From assembly GCF_900102465.1 (NCBI RefSeq), contig NZ_FNBW01000002.1:310001-374000 (forward strand): a DNA stretch of 64,000 bases, read 5' to 3'. The notes beneath the pieces are model-generated. The model saw only the letters and a list, made by a program, of their open reading frames with translations, did not search any database and was not told the origin of the DNA. The DNA is from Thalassobaculum litoreum DSM 18839 (GTDB taxonomy: Bacteria; Pseudomonadota; Alphaproteobacteria; Thalassobaculales; Thalassobaculaceae). Positions 37,992 to 48,058 of this stretch are shown piece by piece. The position numbers and the translations under genes were made by a program. The stretch's first letter is position 1. Every line of letters starts with the position of its first letter.

Positions 37992-39017
37992 CTACCCGCA
38001 GAGCCCAACGATTTCCGCATGCAGCGCCGCCGGGATGGCGGCACCCTCGGTCGCCGTCTTCGCCCGGTTGGCGTGGCGGCGGCCCGCCGGGAGGCGGGTT
38101 CCCGCCTCGGCCAGGATGCGCTCGAACAGCAGCTCGGCATGGGCGGCCCAGCCGTTGGTGTCGCCGAGACGCCCCGGGTCGATCGCCAGCATGAACTCGC
38201 CGCCATTGGGCGGGCCGCCGTCCTTGGGATCGCTCTCGAACGCCTCGAAGCTGAACTTGTCGCCGATCAGCGCGCCGGCCAGCAGTTCCACCATGAGCGC
38301 GATGGACGCCCCCTTGTAGCCGCCGAAGGGGAGCTGAGCGCCGCCGTCCAGAATCGCCTTGGGGTCGGTGGTCTCGTTGCCGTCCCGGTCGATCCCGGTG
38401 CCCGGCGGCACGTCGTGGCCGTCGCGGGCGGCGATCATGATCTCGCCCCGGGCAAGCGCGGAGGAGGCCTGGTCGAACACCATCGGCGGCTTACCCGGCC
38501 GCGGCCAGCCGAAGGACATCGGGTTGGTGCCGTAGATCGGCGTGCGCCCGCCCGGATGGACCACATAGGGGAAGGCGGCGGTGAAGGCGAAGGCGCAGAG
38601 CCCCGCCTCGGCCAGCGGTTCGACCTCGTACCACAGGGCCTGGAAATGGTGGACGTTGGTGATCGCAAGGGCTGCCACGCCCTGGGACCGGGCGCGCTCG
38701 ATCAGCGGCTCGCGGCCGAGCTGCTGGGCCAGCGGGGCAAAACCGCCGTCGCCCGCCACCCGAAGCACCGCCGGGGCCAGGTCCTCCAGCACCGGCACGG
38801 CATGGCCGTTCGCCTTGCCGCTCTTCAGCGACTTTACGTAGCCGGGCACCCGGAACAGGCCGTGGCTCTTCGCCCCGTCGCGTTCGGCATTGTGGATCAC
38901 GTCGGCGACCGCTTCGGCATTGGCCGCGTCGCAGCCATTGGCCAGGAAACACCGGATGGTGAGGTCGCGGACCTCGTCCAGGGTGAGGGTGACGGTCGCG
39001 CTGTCGCCGGCGGACAT
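37992..39017 (-). CDS. Ldh-family NAD(P)-dependent oxidoreductase (malate/L-lactate dehydrogenase-like)
   Basis: The 341-residue protein belongs to the MDH/LDH family of the YbiC/YiaK type, which includes delta-1-piperideine-2-carboxylate and 2-oxo acid reductases. Supporting motifs are KSHGLFRVPGYV with the catalytic His, ITNVHHF, YGTNPMSFGWPRPG and PFGGYKGASIALMVELLAG. The ATG at 39017 has GGAGG eight bases upstream. It is transcribed alone towards the GST gene. The physiological substrate is unknown. Confidence 0.9.
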   Translation of the reverse strand: MSAGDSATVTLTLDEVRDLTIRCFLANGCDAANAEAVADVIHNAERDGAKSHGLFRVPGYVKSLKSGKANGHAVPVLEDLAPAVLRVAGDGGFAPLAQQLGREPLIERARSQGVAALAITNVHHFQALWYEVEPLAEAGLCAFAFTAAFPYVVHPGGRTPIYGTNPMSFGWPRPGKPPMVFDQASSALARGEIMIAARDGHDVPPGTGIDRDGNETTDPKAILDGGAQLPFGGYKGASIALMVELLAGALIGDKFSFEAFESDPKDGGPPNGGEFMLAIDPGRLGDTNGWAAHAELLFERILAEAGTRLPAGRRHANRAKTATEGAAIPAALHAEIVGLCG

Positions 39018-39262
39018 GGGCGGGCCTCCGTGGTGCCGTTGGGATCGGGCCGGCGCCCCGCCGACCAGGCAGCCAGCAAAGCAGAGCCGGGCGGCCGGCG
39101 GAACCCCGGAGTTTGCCGGATCCGCGCCGATCGCGAAGCCCGGGCCGATCGCCAAGGAAGTGCATCGAGCGGTGAGTTCGTTCTTGATGCGCCGCAGCCG
39201 GTCCGCTATATGACGCCCTCGCCTCCCGGCGGGCCATCATTCGGCCCGTCTCAAGGTCCGGT

Positions 39263-39339
39263 CGGGGAGTAGCTCAGCCTGGTAGAGCACTGTCTTCGGG
39301 AGGCAGGGGCCGGAGGTTCGAATCCTCTCTCCCCGACCA
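39263..39339 (+). tRNA. tRNA-Pro (anticodon CGG)
   Basis: The 77 bases fold as a cloverleaf: acceptor CGGGGAG/CTCCCCG, D arm GCTC/GAGC, anticodon stem CTGTC/GGCAG with loop TTCGGGA (anticodon CGG), T arm GGAGG/CCTCT with loop TTCGAAT, discriminator A and encoded CCA at 39337-39339. No integrase or repeated tRNA end lies nearby. Confidence 0.95.
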
Positions 39340-39461
39340 TCTTCTCGCTGCCCGAGGCACGTGTCTGCCTTGCGCGCAGCCTCCCCGAAAAAAGCTCCGG
39401 GCCGGCTCACGACGCGGTCCCTGGCCTCGACATCCGGCGGCGCCATGCCCCGGCTCTCCCG

Positions 39462-39510
39462 TCTGCTCACCCCGCCTGCTCAACCCCGTCTGCTCAACCC
39501 CGTCTGCTCA
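39462..39510. repeat. 14-bp tandem repeat at the 3' end of the HTTM gene
   Basis: The unit TCTGCTCAACCCCG is repeated about three and a half times and touches the stop codon of the gene at 39508. It is a local slippage product, not one of the dispersed families. Confidence 0.75.
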
Positions 39511-40203
39511 CCCTTGCCAGAAGGGCTCCAGCCGGGCCTGCAGCCAGATCAGCGACGGATAGGCCGCGACCCACACCCAGACGAAGCGGTTGAACCCGAA
39601 CAGCACGAAATTCGCCAGGTGGAACAGGAGCATCGCCGCCAGGGCCGCGACCAGCGCCGGCTGGGAGATCAGCGCCAGGGGGAACAGCAGCTCCAGCAGG
39701 ATCACCGCCCAGGACATGGCGCAGAGCAGGCGCGGCCAACCGGTCCAGCCGCGCGTCGCCGCGCTGACCGGATAGGCCGAGAACAGGAATACGTCCCGCA
39801 GCGCCCGACCGCTGCGCCAGTCCGCCTGCACGACCTTGGACCAGCCCGACTTGAAGTAGGAGAAGATCACCTGCAGGGCGAGATAGCCGAAGACATACTC
39901 CTGCCAGCGCGCGGTCGGCATCAGATGAACCGCGCACAGGGCGGTGATCAGCAGCAGGCTGAGCAGGTCGCTGCCCCCGTTATACGGCCCCTGGAACCGG
40001 CGCAGGATCAACAGGGCGTTGACGAACAGGGCGGCACAGATCCAGGCGGGCTGGACGCCGGCGATCAGCAGGGCCGCCAGGATCAGGCGGAGGGCGTAAT
40101 GCGGGCGCTCGTCCGGCAGGCCGAACAGGTGCTCCAGGCTCTGCTGGATCAGGGCGACCGAGAGCAGGATCTCGGTCAGGCGGATGGCGTCGTCGAGGAT
40201 CAT
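39508..40203 (-). CDS. HTTM-like multi-pass membrane protein
   Basis: The 231-residue protein has about six membrane helices and segments typical of the horizontally transferred transmembrane (HTTM) domain related to vitamin K-dependent gamma-carboxylase: FSYFKSGWSKVVQADWRSG in the middle and FNRFVWVWVAAYPSLIWLQ near the end. Its enzymatic role in bacteria is unclear. Its ATG overlaps the stop of the preceding gene (ATGA). Confidence 0.78.
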   Translation of the reverse strand: MILDDAIRLTEILLSVALIQQSLEHLFGLPDERPHYALRLILAALLIAGVQPAWICAALFVNALLILRRFQGPYNGGSDLLSLLLITALCAVHLMPTARWQEYVFGYLALQVIFSYFKSGWSKVVQADWRSGRALRDVFLFSAYPVSAATRGWTGWPRLLCAMSWAVILLELLFPLALISQPALVAALAAMLLFHLANFVLFGFNRFVWVWVAAYPSLIWLQARLEPFWQG

Positions 40204-40667
40204 CGGTCCTGCGGATCGACCGTGGGATAGGCCGGCGAGACATAGGCCACGTCCCGGCGCAGGCGCTCGCCTTGCCGGCTGACGAAAACGAGGCGGAAGC
40301 GGAAATAGGCCGCGCGGGGCTCCTCGGCCGCCTGAGACTCGTCCCTCTGCGAGGCCAGATCGCGCCGCAGCCGGCGGCGGATCTCCCGGCCGGGGTGTTC
40401 GCCCGCGTCCTGCATCAGCCGCTCGGCGCAGGTGGCCAGGTACAGCGTCTCGTTCCAGTGCGGATTCCAGAAGAACGACACGATCCGGTCCATCGGACCC
40501 AGGCGCGCCGGCGCCGGCCGGCACGTGCGCCAGGCGTCCTCGTCCGGTTCGCCCAGCGCCGGAGTGTCGACCATCGCCACCTCGATGCGCGGCGACGGCG
40601 CGATCACATCGAAGAACCGCCAGGACGGGAACAGGGCCGGCATCAGCAGTTTGAGCGCGTGCAGCAT
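40200..40667 (-). CDS. Uncharacterised protein partnered with the HTTM gene
   Basis: I do not recognise this 155-residue protein. It starts with a hydrophobic stretch (MLHALKLLMPALFPSWRFFDVIAPSPRIEV), has a WNETLYLATCAERLMQ segment with one Cys, and a charged Arg-rich middle (EIRRRLRRDLASQ). It overlaps the HTTM gene by ATGA and follows the histidine kinase by 11 bases, so it is in the same operon. Confidence 0.8.
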   Translation of the reverse strand: MLHALKLLMPALFPSWRFFDVIAPSPRIEVAMVDTPALGEPDEDAWRTCRPAPARLGPMDRIVSFFWNPHWNETLYLATCAERLMQDAGEHPGREIRRRLRRDLASQRDESQAAEEPRAAYFRFRLVFVSRQGERLRRDVAYVSPAYPTVDPQDR

Positions 40668-40678
40668 GGCGGGCCGAC

Positions 40679-43573
40679 TCAGACCGTCCGATAGGACGGG
40701 AAGGTCACCGTCATGGTTGTGCCCTCTCCCAGCCTGCTGTCCACCGAGAGGTCCGCGTCATGGGCCTGCACATGACCGCTGACGATGGCAAGGCCCAGCC
40801 CGACCCCCTCGTGCGAGCTGGTCATCGCGTCGGGGTGTTGCCAGAACGGCTGGGTAATCTGGCCGATCAGGTCCTGCGGAATGCCGATGCCCTCGTCCGC
40901 AACGGTCAGGACGATGCGGCGCTGCTCGTCCAGGCCGACCGCGACCCGGACCCGGGACCCTTCGGCGGAGAACTTCACGGCATTGGCCAGCAGGTTCTGG
41001 ATGATCTGGTAGAGCATCTGCGGGTCGGCGCGCAGGGCGGGCAGCGACGGCTGGATCGAGGGATCGATCTGCACGCCGTGCGTGCGCGCCGTGGGGGTCA
41101 GGTCGGTCACCGCCGCGAGGACCGCCGCCGTCACGTCGATGCCGCTCTCGTCGATATTCGACTGCAATCGCTCCAGCCGGGCGAATTCCAGGATCTGCTC
41201 GATCATCTTCAGCAGGCGCGACCCGCTGCCGGAAATGTCACGGGCATAGCCGAGATAGCGGTCGCTGCCGAGCGGACCGAACGGCTGGCTGCGCAGCATG
41301 TCGGCGAAGCCGATGATGGCGTTGAGCGGGGTGCGCAGCTCATGGCTCATATTGGCCAGGAACTGGGACTTGGCCTGGCTGGCCAGCTCGGCCCGCTCCA
41401 TGGCCGTCCGCAGCTCGCCCTCACGGTCCTTGATCACCGTGATGTCGGAGTAGATGCAGACCATGCCGCCCTCGGCGGTGCGCCGCTCGTCCACCTGGTA
41501 CCAGCGGCCGTCCGTGGTCGCCATCTCGTAGCGCTGGCTGTGGGCGGCGAAGACCGACAGGCGGGCCTCGATCCACTCCGCCTCTCGTCCGACCGCCTCG
41601 GCCGGGCAATGGCGCCCGGCGACCAGGGTCTGCAGCAGCGTGCCGTAGGGAGTACCGTCCGAGCCGTCGATCTCGGCATCCAGCATGTCGCAATAGGCGT
41701 CGTTGCAGCGCAGCAGCCGTCCGTCCGGCGCGAACAGGGCGAAGCCGTCGGAGATCGCATCGACCGCGTCGTGCAGCCGCTGGGTGGACAGCGCGGCGAA
41801 GGCCTCCGCCGCCCGGCGGGCGCTGACGTCCCGCAGCACCAGGATGTAGATCCGCTCCGACCCGGCCATGGATTCGGCAAGGGTGATTTCGGTCGGCACC
41901 GTCCCGGAACACTCGGGCCCGTGCGATTCCACCTCAATGGTCTCCGGCCGGTCGGCCGCGCGTGACAGGGTCGCCACCGGCTCCCGCTCCAGCTCCGCCG
42001 CCCAGGGCCCCGTGAGCCGCTGATAGATCGGCTGACCGAAGAGCCCCTGTTGTGGGTACCCCAGCAGGGCGCAGGCCGCCCGGTTCGCCGTGCGGATCCG
42101 GGCGTCGTCGCCGATCGTCACGATGGCGTCGAAACTGGCGTCGATCACCTCGCGGATATAGGCGTCGTGGCGCTTCAGGGCCGCCTCGTTGCGCCGGCGC
42201 AGCACGGTCTCGGTACGGTAGTCGCCGATCACGAAGCTGCCGACCAGGAGGATCGATGTCGCGGAGAAGAAGGTGGGGTCCACCAGGGCGCCGAAACCGG
42301 CCTGGGCATAGGCGGACACGCCGAGCGCGGCCGCCATGAGCCCGACGCCGACGGCGGGCTTCAGATGCGGGCTGAGGCGCGGCAGAAGGCCGATCAGCAG
42401 CAGCCCGGCCAGGGCCGTGGCCAGAAGCTCGACCCAGCCGAAGATCGGATCGCGCCAGGGTGCGCGGCCGGTGAGGATGGTGTCGACCGCGAGCGCCTGA
42501 AACTGCAGGCCGGAGACCGCCCCCCCGAAGCCGACGCGGACCCGGTCGCCCACCCCGGCGGCGGAGCTGCCGATCACCACGATGCGCCCGGCGACGTCCG
42601 CCCCCGGAACCCCGCCGGACAGCACATCGAGCGCCGAGACCGTCGGCACGCGGTCCGGCCGGGCGGTATCGACCCACAGCCTGCCCTGGGAATCGGTGGG
42701 CACGAACAGCGGGCCGACCGACACGCCAGTCATGCCCAGGGGCGACGGCATCTCGACCAGCATGTTCGGCTGCTGCAGGGCCACGCGCGCGATGTCCAGC
42801 GCCATGCCCGGCTGCAGGGTGGCGCCGACCCGGAAGATCGTCGGAACCCGCCGGGCCGTGCCGTCCGGCTCCGGCAGCAGACTGACCACCCCCTGCCCAC
42901 GACTTGCCTGATGGATCGGGGCGACGTTCTCGATGATCGCGCCGATGGCCGGAAGATTCTCGAGATCCTGATGGCCGCGTACGGCGATCCGGTTGTGGGC
43001 GCCCTGTCCGGGCGTGGCATCGCCGGATCCCGGAATGGCGGCGACGGCGATGACGCTCGGCACCCGCCACATGGCGCGGGCCAGCGCCTCGTCGTATCCG
43101 CCGAGGGCTTCCAGTTCCCGGCGCAGCTCGATGTCGAGGTCCGGCAGCGACCGGGCCAGCACGGTCGGCGACATCCGGTCCGGCTCGGCGAACAGGATGT
43201 TGAACGCGGCCGTCCCGACGCCGGCCGCGGACAGCCGGTCGACGAGATCGACCAGATGGCGCCGGGGCCAGGGCCACTGGCCCATGGCGGCGAGGCTGCG
43301 GTCGTCCACGTCCACCGCCAGGACCGGCGAGGGATCGGCGGCGGGCGCGCGCGTCTGCAGCTGCAGATCGAACCCCCAGAGCCGCAGGATCTGCAGCGGG
43401 GCCACGTCGAGGACGCGCAGGATCAGCAGAACCCCCAGCAGGCCGGCGGCGATCAGCCGGCCATGGCGCACGAGCCGGGAGAGTCGGCCGTCCTCCGGCT
43501 CGTCGAGCCATTGGAACTCGCTCGTCACCCCGACCTGCCGGATGTCGGCGCTGCCCGGTGTCCTGCTCTCCAT
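40679..43573 (-). CDS. CHASE2-PAS hybrid sensor histidine kinase
   Basis: The 964-residue protein has a short N-terminal cytoplasmic part, a membrane helix near residues 40-60, an extracytoplasmic CHASE2 sensor (about 75-350, with [20 protein letters not shown]), three more helices, two PAS domains, and a kinase core with phospho-acceptor His744 in SHELRTPLN, the N box near Asn860 and the G boxes DEGIGIP and GVGLGLA. No receiver domain and no cognate regulator gene follow. It is the third gene after fecR-type and ompA-type genes, which suggests an envelope-stress role. Confidence 0.93.
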   Translation of the reverse strand: MESRTPGSADIRQVGVTSEFQWLDEPEDGRLSRLVRHGRLIAAGLLGVLLILRVLDVAPLQILRLWGFDLQLQTRAPAADPSPVLAVDVDDRSLAAMGQWPWPRRHLVDLVDRLSAAGVGTAAFNILFAEPDRMSPTVLARSLPDLDIELRRELEALGGYDEALARAMWRVPSVIAVAAIPGSGDATPGQGAHNRIAVRGHQDLENLPAIGAIIENVAPIHQASRGQGVVSLLPEPDGTARRVPTIFRVGATLQPGMALDIARVALQQPNMLVEMPSPLGMTGVSVGPLFVPTDSQGRLWVDTARPDRVPTVSALDVLSGGVPGADVAGRIVVIGSSAAGVGDRVRVGFGGAVSGLQFQALAVDTILTGRAPWRDPIFGWVELLATALAGLLLIGLLPRLSPHLKPAVGVGLMAAALGVSAYAQAGFGALVDPTFFSATSILLVGSFVIGDYRTETVLRRRNEAALKRHDAYIREVIDASFDAIVTIGDDARIRTANRAACALLGYPQQGLFGQPIYQRLTGPWAAELEREPVATLSRAADRPETIEVESHGPECSGTVPTEITLAESMAGSERIYILVLRDVSARRAAEAFAALSTQRLHDAVDAISDGFALFAPDGRLLRCNDAYCDMLDAEIDGSDGTPYGTLLQTLVAGRHCPAEAVGREAEWIEARLSVFAAHSQRYEMATTDGRWYQVDERRTAEGGMVCIYSDITVIKDREGELRTAMERAELASQAKSQFLANMSHELRTPLNAIIGFADMLRSQPFGPLGSDRYLGYARDISGSGSRLLKMIEQILEFARLERLQSNIDESGIDVTAAVLAAVTDLTPTARTHGVQIDPSIQPSLPALRADPQMLYQIIQNLLANAVKFSAEGSRVRVAVGLDEQRRIVLTVADEGIGIPQDLIGQITQPFWQHPDAMTSSHEGVGLGLAIVSGHVQAHDADLSVDSRLGEGTTMTVTFPSYRTV

Positions 43574-43617
43574 CGCTCCCTCAGCCGTTGACCCATACGT
43601 GCGACCCGTCTCCCGTC

Positions 43618-44664
43618 CTACCGGACCACGATCTCGACCCGGCGGTTGCGGGCCTCGGACACGCCGTCGGCGGTGGGTACCACCGGCGCGCGCTCGCCAT
43701 AGGAGACGACCGTCACCACCCGCTCCGGCACGCCGAGGCCGAGGACCTCCTGGGCCACCAGTTCCGCCCGATCCTGGGCGAGCTGGTCGTTGAACGCGGC
43801 CGAGCCGCTCCGATCCGTATGGCCGGAAACCTCGACCTGAGGCAGCTTGCGCTGGCCCACGACCTCCAGCACCTCGCTCAGCTTGCGGGCCGAGTCCGGC
43901 GTCAGACGGTCCGTCCCCTGCTCGAAATACAGCAGGAAGGCGACCGGCGGCGTCGGTCCGGCGGCCAGGGCCGCGCCGAACACGGCCTCCACATCGGCGA
44001 CCAGGAAGGTTCCGGTCGACTGCGGCGCGCTCTGGGTATCGCCGGTCACCGCGCTTTCGCGCTCGCGCTCGAGCACCACAGAACCCTGCGGGGTCTCCAC
44101 CCGGATCATGCCGACCACCCCGTCGGTGTCCGGCAGCAGCACGATCAGCGCCCCGTCGACCGCCGACTCGATCGCCGTCACGGCGGCCAGGAAGATCTCG
44201 CGGCAGCGGGCGATGTCGTCCGCCTGATGCCCCTCCTCCTGTTCCTGCATCCAGCAGTCGAACGCCGCCTGGCCGCGGGCGCTGTCGGGCCCCACGATCG
44301 AGCGCGCGCCGGCGCCGAACAGAGCGACCAGACGGGCCCGGGCGGCGCCCAGTTCCTCCTGCGCCGCGTCGGACAGGGCGCGGTCGTCGAGCCGCTCCGG
44401 CGGGAAGGCCTCGCCCTTGGCGGCGCGGATCGCCCGGTCGTAGAAGCGGGCCGTGTCCGGCCAGTCGTACTCGGCGCGTTCCATGTCGCCGAGCGCCGCG
44501 TATTCGCGGCTCAGATCCCGAAGGAACGGCGAGTCCTGCGGCGGCAGGTCCGACAGGCCGTCGGTGTCGTAGGGGCCGACCGCGCAGGCGGCAAGGCTCA
44601 AGAGCGCCCCCACGACCGCGAGGCGGCGGAGGCGAAGGACGAGCGGTGCGAGATGAACGGTCAT
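43618..44664 (-). CDS. OmpA-domain lipoprotein
   Basis: The 348-residue protein has a signal peptide ending in a lipobox (LAAC, Cys27) and a C-terminal OmpA peptidoglycan-binding domain (FEQGTDRLTPDSARKLSEV, VEVSGHTDRSGS, RNRRVEIVV). The middle part is Glu/Ala-rich with an own helical region. It anchors the outer membrane to peptidoglycan. It lies four bases after the fecR-type gene and 44 before the kinase. Confidence 0.92.
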   Translation of the reverse strand: MTVHLAPLVLRLRRLAVVGALLSLAACAVGPYDTDGLSDLPPQDSPFLRDLSREYAALGDMERAEYDWPDTARFYDRAIRAAKGEAFPPERLDDRALSDAAQEELGAARARLVALFGAGARSIVGPDSARGQAAFDCWMQEQEEGHQADDIARCREIFLAAVTAIESAVDGALIVLLPDTDGVVGMIRVETPQGSVVLERERESAVTGDTQSAPQSTGTFLVADVEAVFGAALAAGPTPPVAFLLYFEQGTDRLTPDSARKLSEVLEVVGQRKLPQVEVSGHTDRSGSAAFNDQLAQDRAELVAQEVLGLGVPERVVTVVSYGERAPVVPTADGVSEARNRRVEIVVR

Positions 44665-44668
44665 GGCA

Positions 44669-45127
44669 TCAGTTCCCCGCCGGCGCCGGCACGCGGACCG
44701 CGAACCGGGTGCCCCGGACCGCGACGACCGAGAGCGGCGTCTTTATCTGGATGTTCTCCGGCGCGATCTTCCCGATCCGGCCGGACTGATAGACCATGGT
44801 TCCCTGCAGGATCTGGCCGAAGAAGCCGAACGCGTCGCGCTGCGGCGCGAACTCGAAGGAGGACAGCTCGAACCGCGAGTTCGGGCCCAACGAAATAAGA
44901 GTGCCGTCGTTCAACGTGACGCCGACCGCGCCGGCCGCACCGGTCCGCAAGGTATCGGCCCGATGGACATCCAGCCCCTCGACCGCCACGATCACAGCGC
45001 CGGCCCGTTCCACGGCCGCTTCGCCATCTACTACCTTGACCGTCCCGATGGCCGGCCCGAAATCCTGCGCGCTTGTCGGCAACACGACCGAGAGCGCGAG
45101 GAGAAGCCCCAAGAGCAACCCACGCAT
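44669..45127 (-). CDS. Secreted FecR-domain protein
   Basis: The 152-residue protein has a signal peptide (cleavage predicted after TSA at 20) and a FecR fold: DTLRTGAAGAVGVTLNDGTLISLGPNSRFEL, then IQIKTPLSVVAVRGTRFAVRV, with no membrane anchor or sigma-factor partner. FecR and CHASE2 proteins are often encoded together; the FecR domain may be the ligand-binding partner of the CHASE2 kinase. It is the first gene of the operon running down to 39508. Confidence 0.9.
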   Translation of the reverse strand: MRGLLLGLLLALSVVLPTSAQDFGPAIGTVKVVDGEAAVERAGAVIVAVEGLDVHRADTLRTGAAGAVGVTLNDGTLISLGPNSRFELSSFEFAPQRDAFGFFGQILQGTMVYQSGRIGKIAPENIQIKTPLSVVAVRGTRFAVRVPAPAGN

Positions 45128-45252
45128 TTTCTGTCTCTTTGTCCGTTTCTTATTGCCCCCACCCCCGTGCGGGCTAAGGCGGAACTCTACCTTCCCGGAG
45201 CAACGCGGTCGACAGTTCCGCTGCAATCTGGACAGCGCGTACCGACGACCTG

Positions 45253-46365
45253 TCAGCCGGCCGCGAAACGGCCAAAGGCGAACGGGGCGAGCAGATCCGG
45301 GCGGCGATCCTCGAGCGCCCAGTCGGCCAGCAGTTCGGTGACCGCCGGCGCGATCGCCCAACCGTGGCCGGTCCAGCCTGCCGCGTAGATCACATGCGGA
45401 TTGCCGGGCAGCCGGTCGATCACCGGAATGCCGTCGATGGAGTCCGCCTCCAGGTGATCGGTATCCGCCGCGTCGATCTCGATGCCCTCCAGGGCGGGAT
45501 AGACCGCGACCGCGTCGGCGACGTTGGCGGCGACCTCCTCCGGGATCGGCGTGCCGCGGCCGGTGGCGTGGTTCCAGGAGCCGAGCCGGCCGCCGGAGAT
45601 CATCAGCCGCCCGTCGGGCTCGCGCTTGAGCGAGAGGATGCGGCTGGCATGGCCGACCAGGTGGCGAACCGGGTTGTCGGTCAGCGGCTTGGAGACCAGC
45701 ACCTGCAGCGCAAGGTTCCAGGTCGGCAGGTCGAGCCACGGACTGATCAGCGACCGCACGCCGCTGTTGGCCAGGATGAACAGGCGCCCCGGCACCGGGA
45801 TCTCATCGCCGTCGGCGGTCGCCACGGCGACCACCTTGCCGTCCCGCGTCACCAGGCGCTCAACCTTCACGCCTTCGCGGATCGTCGCACCCGCCTTCAC
45901 GGCCATCTCGGCATAGGCCTTTGTGGTTCGGGCGTGGAACGCCACCCCGTCCCCCGGACAGTGCAGGGCGGCCTGAACGAACGGCGCGACGCCGGGCTCC
46001 AGCTCCCGCATTTCCGCCTCGCTCAGGAACGACGTGGGAATGCCGAACCGGGTCTGCAGGGCGGCGCGGGTCTGCGCCCTGGGCAGGTCCACCGGCCGTT
46101 CGATCAGTTGTAGATGTCCGGTTTGCTCGAACAGCGGCTCGGTGCCCAGGGTCTCGTGCAGCTCGGGCCAGATCCGCCGCGCCCGTGCCATCAGCGGCAG
46201 CTCGCGATGATCGCGGCAGTTGGCCCGCACGCCGCGCCGTCCCGGCCCGCCGGAGGCGCCGGAGGCGACCGTCTTCGCTTCCAGGAGCTCGACCGCCTCG
46301 CCACGCTTGGCCAGATGCCACGCCACGGCCGCCCCGTAGACGCCGCCGCCGATGATGAGGGTCAT
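45253..46365 (-). CDS. FAD-dependent oxidoreductase (D-amino-acid oxidase / sarcosine oxidase-like)
   Basis: The 370-residue protein has a Rossmann dinucleotide motif at the start (LIIGGGVYGAAVAWHLA), a covalent-type HRE region (RANCRDHRELP), and the C-terminal IYAAGWTGHGWAIAPAVTELLADW motif of the DAO family. It would oxidise a glycine- or N-methyl-amino-acid-like compound. It is last of three co-directional redox genes (47402-48058, 46488-47270), although gaps of 122-131 bases leave room for separate promoters. Confidence 0.89.
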   Translation of the reverse strand: MTLIIGGGVYGAAVAWHLAKRGEAVELLEAKTVASGASGGPGRRGVRANCRDHRELPLMARARRIWPELHETLGTEPLFEQTGHLQLIERPVDLPRAQTRAALQTRFGIPTSFLSEAEMRELEPGVAPFVQAALHCPGDGVAFHARTTKAYAEMAVKAGATIREGVKVERLVTRDGKVVAVATADGDEIPVPGRLFILANSGVRSLISPWLDLPTWNLALQVLVSKPLTDNPVRHLVGHASRILSLKREPDGRLMISGGRLGSWNHATGRGTPIPEEVAANVADAVAVYPALEGIEIDAADTDHLEADSIDGIPVIDRLPGNPHVIYAAGWTGHGWAIAPAVTELLADWALEDRRPDLLAPFAFGRFAAG

Positions 46366-46487
46366 GCGATCTCCCGTGGGCCGTACCGTTGCGACGGCGC
46401 CATCTTCGAAGATGCCCGGGCCGGGCGCCAGGGGCTGAATGCAGTATGATGGCTCGGGCCGGGACCGTCAGGCCAGGGCCGGAACCG

Positions 46488-47270
46488 TCAGGCGAGGGAA
46501 TGGGTGTGCCCGTCCACCGGGAGGGCCAGGCCGGAGATCTTCGCCCCCGCCGGCGAGGCCAGGAACAGGGCGGCATCGGCCACATCGTCGGCGCTCACCC
46601 AACTGCGCAGGGACACGCCGGCGACGTATCGCGCCCGCAGTTCCGCCTCGGTCAGGCCCGTCGCCTTCGCCTCGTTGGCGAGCACCCGGTCCATGCGCTC
46701 GCCCTCCACCGAGCCGGGGCAGATCGCGTTCACCCGCACACCGTAAGGCCCGAGTTCCATGGCCAGGGTCTTCATCAGGCCGATGATGCCCCATTTGGAC
46801 GTGGCATAGGGGCTGCGGTTCGGATAACCGTGCAGCCCGGCCGAGGACGACATCAGGATCAGGGAGCCGCCGCCGCCCTCCTTCAACACCCGGGCCGCCC
46901 AGCGGCAGGTCAGGAAGGCACCGTCGAGGTTGACGGCGATGCAGGCGCGCCACGCCTCCAGGCTATGGCTCTCGATCAGGCCGGCCGGCCCTCCGGTGCC
47001 GGCATTGGCGATCACCACGTCGGCGCCGCCCCATCGCTCCTCCACCTCCAGGAAGAACGCCCCCATCTGGGCCTCGTCGGTGACGTCGGCCGGACGGGCG
47101 ATCGACCCGGTGATGTCCGCGCCGGCGGCGGCCACGGCGGCCGCGTCGACATCGCACAGCGCCACCCTGGCCCCCGCGGCGGCGAAGCGGCGGGCATAGA
47201 CCAGACCGATCCCGGACGCGCCGGCGGTGATGACGACACGGGCGTCGCGGAACGTGTCTTCGCTATACAT
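46488..47270 (-). CDS. Short-chain dehydrogenase/reductase
   Basis: The classical SDR layout is present in 260 residues: TAGASGIG for NAD(P), NAG at about 90, SSSAGLHGYPNRSPYATSKWG with the catalytic Ser, Tyr and Lys, and the VNAICPGSVE loop. It belongs to the 3-oxoacyl-ACP reductase-like group; the substrate is unknown. It lies between a flavin reductase-like gene and an FAD oxidoreductase gene on the same strand. Confidence 0.92.
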   Translation of the reverse strand: MYSEDTFRDARVVITAGASGIGLVYARRFAAAGARVALCDVDAAAVAAAGADITGSIARPADVTDEAQMGAFFLEVEERWGGADVVIANAGTGGPAGLIESHSLEAWRACIAVNLDGAFLTCRWAARVLKEGGGGSLILMSSSAGLHGYPNRSPYATSKWGIIGLMKTLAMELGPYGVRVNAICPGSVEGERMDRVLANEAKATGLTEAELRARYVAGVSLRSWVSADDVADAALFLASPAGAKISGLALPVDGHTHSLA

Positions 47271-47308
47271 GGGAAGCCTCGGCGCGGTGGATGCGGATAT
47301 GGCCTCCT

Positions 47309-47349
47309 AGAGCAAATCCCGATCGGATGGAAACACCTGATCGGGCTCT
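47309..47349. repeat. 'TAGAGC' hairpin, copy 3
   Basis: AGAGCAAATCCCGATC at 47309 pairs with GATCGGGCTCT ending 47349, a single hairpin like those at 9513-9616 and 11192-11330. It lies between the SDR gene and the flavin reductase-like gene. Confidence 0.7.
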
Positions 47350-47401
47350 GGAGCACACGGACCGTCGCTTCAACCGGTCGCCTTCCCGAGGCCGGGCCGG
47401 T

Positions 47402-48058
47402 TCAGCGCGACCGCCCCTCCAACCCGGCCGCCGCCGCGCCGCTCGCTCCCGGGACCCGCATCTCGAAGACCTCGGTCACGCTGGTGTAGTCGTAATAGCC
47501 GAGGCGGGCGAGCGGCCGGATCCTGGGAATGTCGAGCTTGCCCTCCGGCGTCACCACCGCGTCATCCACGTGGATACGGACCACCTCGCCATAGACCACG
47601 TCGACCCAGCCGTGGTTCGAGTTGCCCTGAAGACGGTGCGTGGACAGGTAACGGCACTCGAAATGCGCCGGGCTCTCGGCGACCCGCGGTCCCGGGGCGT
47701 CGATACAGGGCGCCTTGGTCACCCCGGCGCGCTCGAACTCGTCGACCTCGCACGGCAGTTCCATGGCGGTGATGTTCACCGCCTCGCGCAGGTCGTAGGT
47801 GGCCATGTTCCAGACGAACCAGCCGGTCTGCTCGGCGTTGACCACCGTGTCCTTGCGCCGCCCGTCGCTGAGTTGGTTGGCGGCGAACATGACCATCGGC
47901 GGATCGAAGGTCAGATTCTGCCACTGACTGTACGGCGCCAGGTTCGGCACGCCGTCGGTGGAAACCGTCGACAGCCAACCGATCGGCCGCGGCACCGTGC
48001 AGCTCTTGAAGGGCGAGAACGGCAGCGGGCAGGGCTCGCTCGCGGGGGCGTAATGCAT
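47402..48058 (-). CDS. Flavin reductase-like FMN-binding protein
   Basis: The 218-residue protein has the flavin_reduct fold: SCTVPRPIGWLSTVSTDGVPNLAPYSQWQNLTFDPP at the start and DTVVNAEQTGWFVWN in the middle. Such proteins reduce FMN for a partner monooxygenase or use it as an oxidoreductase. The start has GAGGAG eight bases upstream. No partner monooxygenase lies in the window. Confidence 0.88.
   Translation of the reverse strand: MHYAPASEPCPLPFSPFKSCTVPRPIGWLSTVSTDGVPNLAPYSQWQNLTFDPPMVMFAANQLSDGRRKDTVVNAEQTGWFVWNMATYDLREAVNITAMELPCEVDEFERAGVTKAPCIDAPGPRVAESPAHFECRYLSTHRLQGNSNHGWVDVVYGEVVRIHVDDAVVTPEGKLDIPRIRPLARLGYYDYTSVTEVFEMRVPGASGAAAAGLEGRSR

Noticed and set aside
39263-39339. tRNA-Pro as an integration site of a mobile element
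   Set aside because: There is no integrase gene and no duplicated tRNA 3' end within the window.
46389-47489. 366-codon plus-strand frame over the SDR gene
   Set aside because: Antisense shadow of a convincing SDR with all catalytic motifs.
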